The notes beneath the pieces are model-generated. The model was not told the origin of the DNA, did no database searches, and worked only from the letters and a program-made list of their open reading frames with translations. Positions 14,348-17,667 of a DNA stretch of 17,667 bases are shown piece after piece. The translations under genes and the position numbers were made by a program. Source of the DNA: Odoribacteraceae bacterium (lineage in GTDB: Bacteria; Bacteroidota; Bacteroidia; Bacteroidales; Marinifilaceae); contig JAITJA010000192.1 in assembly GCA_031279175.1 (NCBI GenBank), positions 1-17,667 on the forward strand, given 5' to 3'. Each line of letters starts with the position of its first letter. Positions within the stretch are counted from its first letter, which is position 1.

Positions 14348-14366
14348 ACTAACTAACAAGTGAAAC

Positions 14367-15461
14367 ATGAAAATAGAATTAAACCTTTCGCCCATCGAAA
14401 ACCGCCTGGAGAATACCAGGTGGCCCATCCTCATCGCCGGGCCGTGTAGCGCCGAGAGCGAGCGACAAATGTTAGAAACCGCACGCCAGCTAAAAGCATC
14501 CGGCCGGGTCAGTTACTTCCGTGCCGGCATCTGGAAACCACGCACGCGCCCCGGTGCTTTCGAGGGCGTCGGGGAGATCGGGCTGGAATGGATGCAAGCC
14601 GTGAAACGGGAAACAGGATTGCTCACGGCCTGCGAGGTAGCCAACGCGGAGCACGCGCGCCTCGCGTTAAAGTATGGTGTTGACGTGCTCTGGGTCGGTG
14701 CGCGCACGTCGGCCAATCCCTTCTCCGTGCAGGAAATCGCCGACTGCCTCAAGGGAAGTTCCGCGACCGTCCTCGTGAAAAACCCAGTAAACCCGGACCT
14801 ACAGCTCTGGATCGGGGCACTCGAGCGAATCAATCGCGCCGGCATAACCCGCCTGGGCGCTATCCACAGGGGCTTTTCCGCCTACGAGAAAATCCCCTTC
14901 CGGAACGCCCCACTCTGGAACATCGCCATCGAGCTCAAGACCATATGCCCCGACCTACCCCTGATCTGCGACCCCAGTCACATCGCCGGTGCGCGAGAGC
15001 TGGTGCCGTTAATCGCGCAAAAAGCCCTCGACCTCGACATGCACGGGCTCATGGTCGAGGTACACGACAACCCCTCCGTGGCTCGTAGCGACGCCGCGCA
15101 ACAACTGCTACCTGTCGACTACGCCCGCATGATCTACGACCTGCGCCTGAGGGAAGCATCTCCCGCGCGGGCAGAGGCAATGCCAGCACTTGACGGCTAC
15201 CGGCAGGAGATCGACGCCTTGGACGACGGGATCATGCAGCAACTGGCCCGGCGCATGGAACTGTCAAGAAAGATCGGCGTCTACAAGAAAGAAAATAACC
15301 TGATGGTGCTACAGCTCAGTCGGTGGGAAGAAATCCTGCATCACCGCGTCGCGATGGCAAGGGCAATGGGCGTCGGGGAAGGATTCATGAAAAAATTCCT
15401 CGAGCTGGTACACGAGGAGTCTATCAACTTACAGGCAGAGATCATGAACGCGAAAGAATAG
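14367..15461 (+). CDS. Bifunctional 3-deoxy-7-phosphoheptulonate synthase / chorismate mutase
   Basis: Residues 1 to about 262 form a DAHP synthase (the class related to KDO8P synthase) that condenses phosphoenolpyruvate and erythrose 4-phosphate, the entry step of the shikimate pathway. Visible motifs are GPCSAES at 25-31, FRAGIWKPRTRP at 51-62, Val-Lys-Asn-Pro at 137-140, His-Arg-Gly at 167-169, CDPSHIAG at 201-208 and His-Gly-Leu-Met-Val-Glu-Val-His at 226-233. Residues about 276-360 are an AroQ-type chorismate mutase: Tyr-Arg-x2-Ile-Asp-x-Leu-Asp at 278-286, an Arg-rich helix with R296 and K302, Tyr-Lys at 306-307, and Arg319-Trp-Glu. This fusion order is common in Bacteroidota, where the mutase domain is thought to give feedback control. 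The gene is read from a long leader with a Phe/Tyr attenuator. Symbols vary (aroG, aroF, pheA-like), so none is given. Confidence 0.94.
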   Translation: MKIELNLSPIENRLENTRWPILIAGPCSAESERQMLETARQLKASGRVSYFRAGIWKPRTRPGAFEGVGEIGLEWMQAVKRETGLLTACEVANAEHARLALKYGVDVLWVGARTSANPFSVQEIADCLKGSSATVLVKNPVNPDLQLWIGALERINRAGITRLGAIHRGFSAYEKIPFRNAPLWNIAIELKTICPDLPLICDPSHIAGARELVPLIAQKALDLDMHGLMVEVHDNPSVARSDAAQQLLPVDYARMIYDLRLREASPARAEAMPALDGYRQEIDALDDGIMQQLARRMELSRKIGVYKKENNLMVLQLSRWEEILHHRVAMARAMGVGEGFMKKFLELVHEESINLQAEIMNAKE

Positions 15462-15523
15462 TCACCGCCCACGCCGCACCGACACCGCCCGCGCATTTCG
15501 AACAAACCACCCACCAACAACGT

Positions 15524-15547
15524 ATGAAAGAAAAAAACAAACCATGA
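15524..15547 (+). CDS. Seven-codon upstream frame overlapping the sigma factor start
   Basis: ATG at 15524 opens Met-Lys-Glu-Lys-Asn-Lys-Pro and stops at a TGA (15545-15547) that overlaps the ATG at 15544 as ATGA. The stretch is A-rich, unlike its surroundings, and lies in the 82-nt gap after the DAHP synthase gene. It could couple translation to the sigma gene by termination and reinitiation, or be chance. No function as a peptide is claimed. Confidence 0.25.
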   Translation: MKEKNKP

Positions 15548-16425
15548 GCATGAGACAATTGAAAATAAACAGGCAATTCACCGGCAGGGGCTCCTTTTCC
15601 ATCGAAAAGTACTTGCAAGAAATCGGGAAATTTCGCGTCCTTACCCCCGAGCAAGAAGTCGAGCTATCCAACCGCTCCCGAAACGGCGACGAGGAAGCAC
15701 GAGAAACACTCGTGATGAGCAACCTGCGTTTCGTCGTCTCCGTCGCCAAGCAATACCAAAACCAGGGACTGAGCCTCGAGGACCTCATCAACGAGGGAAA
15801 CATGGGACTGATCAGGGCCGTGGAAAACTTCGACGAAACGCGAGGCTTCAAGCTCATATCATACGCCGTCTGGTGGATCCGCCAGGCCATCGTCCAAGCC
15901 ATCGCGGAGCACGCCCGTCTCATCCGCCTGCCGTCAAACAAAATCAGCTGGATCAATAGGGTAAACCGCTGCTATTTCAAGCTGGAACAAGAATTCCAGC
16001 GCGAACCGACAATCGATGAGATCGCCGAGGTGCTCGAGATCTCGTCGGAGGAGGTGAAGGACAGCCTCTCCATCGCCATCGCCAGTAAACCACTCTCCAT
16101 GGACGCCCCGCTACTCCCTAACGAGGATTCCGTGAACATGTACGACATCTTCGTCCCCGGGGAAAATCCCCTCCCGGAGGCCGAACGGGAGATGAACGCC
16201 GCCTCGCTAAGGGAAGAAATAGATAGATCCCTCGCCATCTTGCCCGACAGGGACGCGCTCGTCATCCGCATGTATTACGGGCTGGGAGGACACTGCGCCA
16301 TGTCCCTCGAGGAAATCGGCGAGGGACTCGGGCTAACCAGCGAACGCGTACGACAAATCAAGATGAAAGCCATCCGTAAACTAAAAACCACCGTCCGCGC
16401 GGGACACCTGAAAAGTTACTTGTAA
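15544..16425 (+). CDS. RNA polymerase sigma-70 family factor (RpoD-like, short form)
   Basis: A group 1/2-type sigma-70 of 293 residues. Region 1.2 lies at about 17-50, region 2 at about 56-125 with NLRFVVSVAKQYQNQGLSLEDLINEG from 60 and the DNA-melting stretch GFKLISYAVWWIRQAI at 101-116, region 3 at about 130-210, and region 4 with the helix-turn-helix SLEEIGEGLGLTSERVRQIK at 254-273. Region 1.1 and the non-conserved insert are absent, as is usual in Bacteroidota primary sigmas. The usual family N-terminus Met-Arg-Gln-Leu-Lys-Ile begins at M3 (15550), so the true start may be there. Compared from memory with the very conserved Bacteroides RpoD, regions 3 and 4 diverge (for example Leu-Gly-Gly-His-Cys-Ala-Met near 247-253), so this may be a second, RpoD-like paralogue and not the housekeeping factor. 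I therefore leave the symbol empty. Confidence 0.88.
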   Translation: MSMRQLKINRQFTGRGSFSIEKYLQEIGKFRVLTPEQEVELSNRSRNGDEEARETLVMSNLRFVVSVAKQYQNQGLSLEDLINEGNMGLIRAVENFDETRGFKLISYAVWWIRQAIVQAIAEHARLIRLPSNKISWINRVNRCYFKLEQEFQREPTIDEIAEVLEISSEEVKDSLSIAIASKPLSMDAPLLPNEDSVNMYDIFVPGENPLPEAEREMNAASLREEIDRSLAILPDRDALVIRMYYGLGGHCAMSLEEIGEGLGLTSERVRQIKMKAIRKLKTTVRAGHLKSYL

Positions 16426-16445
16426 TCCTAAAACCCCTGACAATC

Positions 16446-17315
16446 ATGAAACGTGTCATTATCCTTACTCTTTACATCCTCGCGACTTTCTCGTGCGCCA
16501 CGCGCCGCGAGCTTCCCGTCGTGCAAGCCCCTGTCGGTTACGAGCTCGTCTGGAGCGACGAGTTTAACATCGACGGGCCACCGGACACCTCCGCGTGGAG
16601 TCACGAAACGGGCTTCTCCCGCAACGAGGAAATACAATGGTATCAGTCCGCTAACGCTATCTGTCGCGACGGCCTGCTCGTTATCACGGCACGCGCCGAG
16701 ACCATGCCCAACCCCTGGTTCGTCCCCGGGAGCAGGGACTGGAAACGTAACCGTGAACGCATTGAGTTTACCTCGTCATGCATAAAAACGGTCGGCAAGA
16801 AGGAATTCCTTCACGGGCGCTTTGAGATCCGCGCGCGAATACCGGTAGCTCCCGGCTCCTGGCCGGCGATCTGGACGCTGGGCAGGGAGATGCCGTGGCC
16901 ATCCAACGGCGAGATAGACATCATGGAGTTTTACAGGATAAAGGACGTCCCTCATCTCCTGGCCAACACCGCCTGGGGGACGGATACCCCGTGGAATGCT
17001 CGCTGGGATTCCGCCACGATTCCCCTCTCCCGGTTCACGGCTAACGACCCGGGATGGGCCTCTCGCTTCCACGTCTGGCGGATGGATTGGGACGAGGAGG
17101 CCATCCGCCTTTACCTGGACGACGAGTTGCTCAACGAGACGCTCTTGTCCGGCACGCGTAACGGTTCTATTGGCAATTACACCAACCCTTTCCACCAGCC
17201 TCATTACATCCTGCTAAACCTTGCCGTTGGGAGTAACGGAGGCCCCCCGGAACTCTCTTCCTTCCCGCTAATCTACGAGATAGATCACGTGCGCGTGTTC
17301 CAGAAGAAGAAGTAG
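16446..17315 (+). CDS. Glycoside hydrolase family 16 lipoprotein (laminarinase/lichenase-like)
   Basis: A 289-residue GH16 enzyme, a family that cleaves beta-1,3 or beta-1,3(4)-glucans and some galactans with retention. The signature Asn-Gly-Glu-Ile-Asp-Ile-Met-Glu-Phe is at 154-162, giving nucleophile E156, assisting D158 and acid/base E161. Upstream are Trp-Ser-Asp-Glu-Phe at 36-40, Arg-Asn-Glu-Glu-Ile-Gln-Trp-Tyr at 59-66 and Gly-Arg-Phe-Glu-Ile-Arg at 124-129; downstream is the Phe-His-Val-Trp-x-Met-Asp-Trp block at 208-215. The ExDxxE form with these blocks fits laminarinase-type members best, but substrate is not certain. The N-terminus is a lipoprotein signal with Thr-Phe-Ser-Cys17; no acidic surface-export signal follows the Cys. 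It starts 20 nt after the sigma gene and may share its transcript. No SusC/SusD pair is visible. Confidence 0.92.
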   Translation: MKRVIILTLYILATFSCATRRELPVVQAPVGYELVWSDEFNIDGPPDTSAWSHETGFSRNEEIQWYQSANAICRDGLLVITARAETMPNPWFVPGSRDWKRNRERIEFTSSCIKTVGKKEFLHGRFEIRARIPVAPGSWPAIWTLGREMPWPSNGEIDIMEFYRIKDVPHLLANTAWGTDTPWNARWDSATIPLSRFTANDPGWASRFHVWRMDWDEEAIRLYLDDELLNETLLSGTRNGSIGNYTNPFHQPHYILLNLAVGSNGGPPELSSFPLIYEIDHVRVFQKKK

Positions 17316-17508
17316 CACCCCTCCTTGTCCTTCCCTTTAGTCAAGTGTAACGTGTCATGTTATTTACTCTTTCCGGCCCACTGGACACCTTCCTGGAACT
17401 TGTCAGGAATCCTCCTGGGAGCACTCGACGGCATCTCCCGGCCCGTTGGCAAGGTTTCGAGTGATACTCGCCGGCATGTTCCAGCCCCCGATAAAGCCTT
17501 CCGATAGA
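17316..17508. other. Non-coding spacer after the GH16 gene
   Basis: I see no convincing gene in this stretch. Short open frames exist on both strands but lack plausible starts, promoters or recognisable products. No clear terminator hairpin follows the GH16 stop. Several CCTGG/CCGG-containing segments resemble degraded copies of the repeat that follows. Confidence 0.4.
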
Positions 17509-17667
17509 TCGGGAGGTTAGCGTTAGATGACAAATCTCGACTAACGATCCTGTATTCCGGAAAGCTTACCGACAATTTTCGATCAACTTTCCCAAATTCT
17601 GGAAGGCTTGCCAACAAATTTGAAAAAGCATCTCGGCAAATCGGAAGGCTATTTCAAGGGTATGTAC
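17509..17667. repeat. Imperfect 42-bp tandem repeats running off the window
   Basis: Related segments recur with a 42-bp period. GGAA starts at 17559, 17601 and 17643, and GACAA at 17529 and 17571. The pair TTCCGGAAAGCTTACCGACA (17555) and TTCTGGAAGGCTTGCCAACA (17597) shows the relationship. A more diverged copy starts near 17509 with about 5 extra bases. The stretch is clearly richer in A+T than the rest of the window. A period of 42 is 14 codons; both strands have a frame open through the later copies, but neither has a convincing start. The array continues past 17667. Confidence 0.7.

Noticed and set aside
17360..17617. 85-codon minus-strand frame across the 42-bp repeats as a gene
   Set aside because: It needs a TTG start, has no promoter, and its regularity is explained by the DNA repeat. 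It is recorded as repeat, not as a protein.

Overview
The window looks like chromosomal core sequence from a GC-rich member of the Bacteroidota, most likely Bacteroidales. The evidence is the gene order rseC-rnfBCDGEA behind era and der, a DAHP synthase fused to chorismate mutase, a short primary-type sigma-70 factor without region 1.1, starts without Shine-Dalgarno sequences, and -7 boxes of the Bacteroidetes type TAnnTTTG at three gene starts. I cannot fix genus or family. No rRNA, tRNA, CRISPR array, insertion sequence or phage gene was found.

Layout. (1) 196-9439, plus strand: one tightly packed run, era, der, rseC, rnfB, rnfC, rnfD, rnfG, rnfE, rnfA and a CCA-adding-type tRNA nucleotidyltransferase, with gaps of -4 to 30 nt. 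It joins two ribosome-assembly GTPases, the complete Rnf ferredoxin:NAD+ ion-pumping complex and a tRNA end-processing enzyme. (2) 9440-10430, minus strand: two uncharacterised small envelope proteins, the first meeting cca stop to stop. (3) 10531-14099, minus strand: an overlapping aroB, aroE-aroK fusion, aroA operon. (4) 14100-14366: divergent intergenic region holding what looks like a Phe/Tyr attenuator. (5) 14367-17315, plus strand: DAHP synthase/chorismate mutase, a sigma-70 factor, and a GH16 lipoprotein glucanase. (6) 17316-17667: no convincing gene; AT-richer imperfect 42-bp tandem repeats run off the window.

The aromatic genes work as a unit. DAHP synthase opens the shikimate pathway, AroB, AroE, AroK and AroA carry it to EPSP, and the chorismate mutase domain commits chorismate to Phe and Tyr. 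Dehydroquinase (aroD) and chorismate synthase (aroC) are not here. The leader before the DAHP synthase gene encodes an Arg-Phe-Tyr-Arg-Tyr-Tyr run followed by mutually exclusive antiterminator and terminator stems, so Phe/Tyr starvation would be expected to raise pathway entry.

The most unusual object is the C-terminus of RnfG: six exact 11-residue repeats, four of which reproduce the ApbE flavinylation consensus D-x-x-S/T-G-A-T, in addition to the normal FMN site. If modified, this periplasmic tail would carry a row of covalent flavins on the Rnf complex. That is an inference from motif matching and needs protein-level testing.
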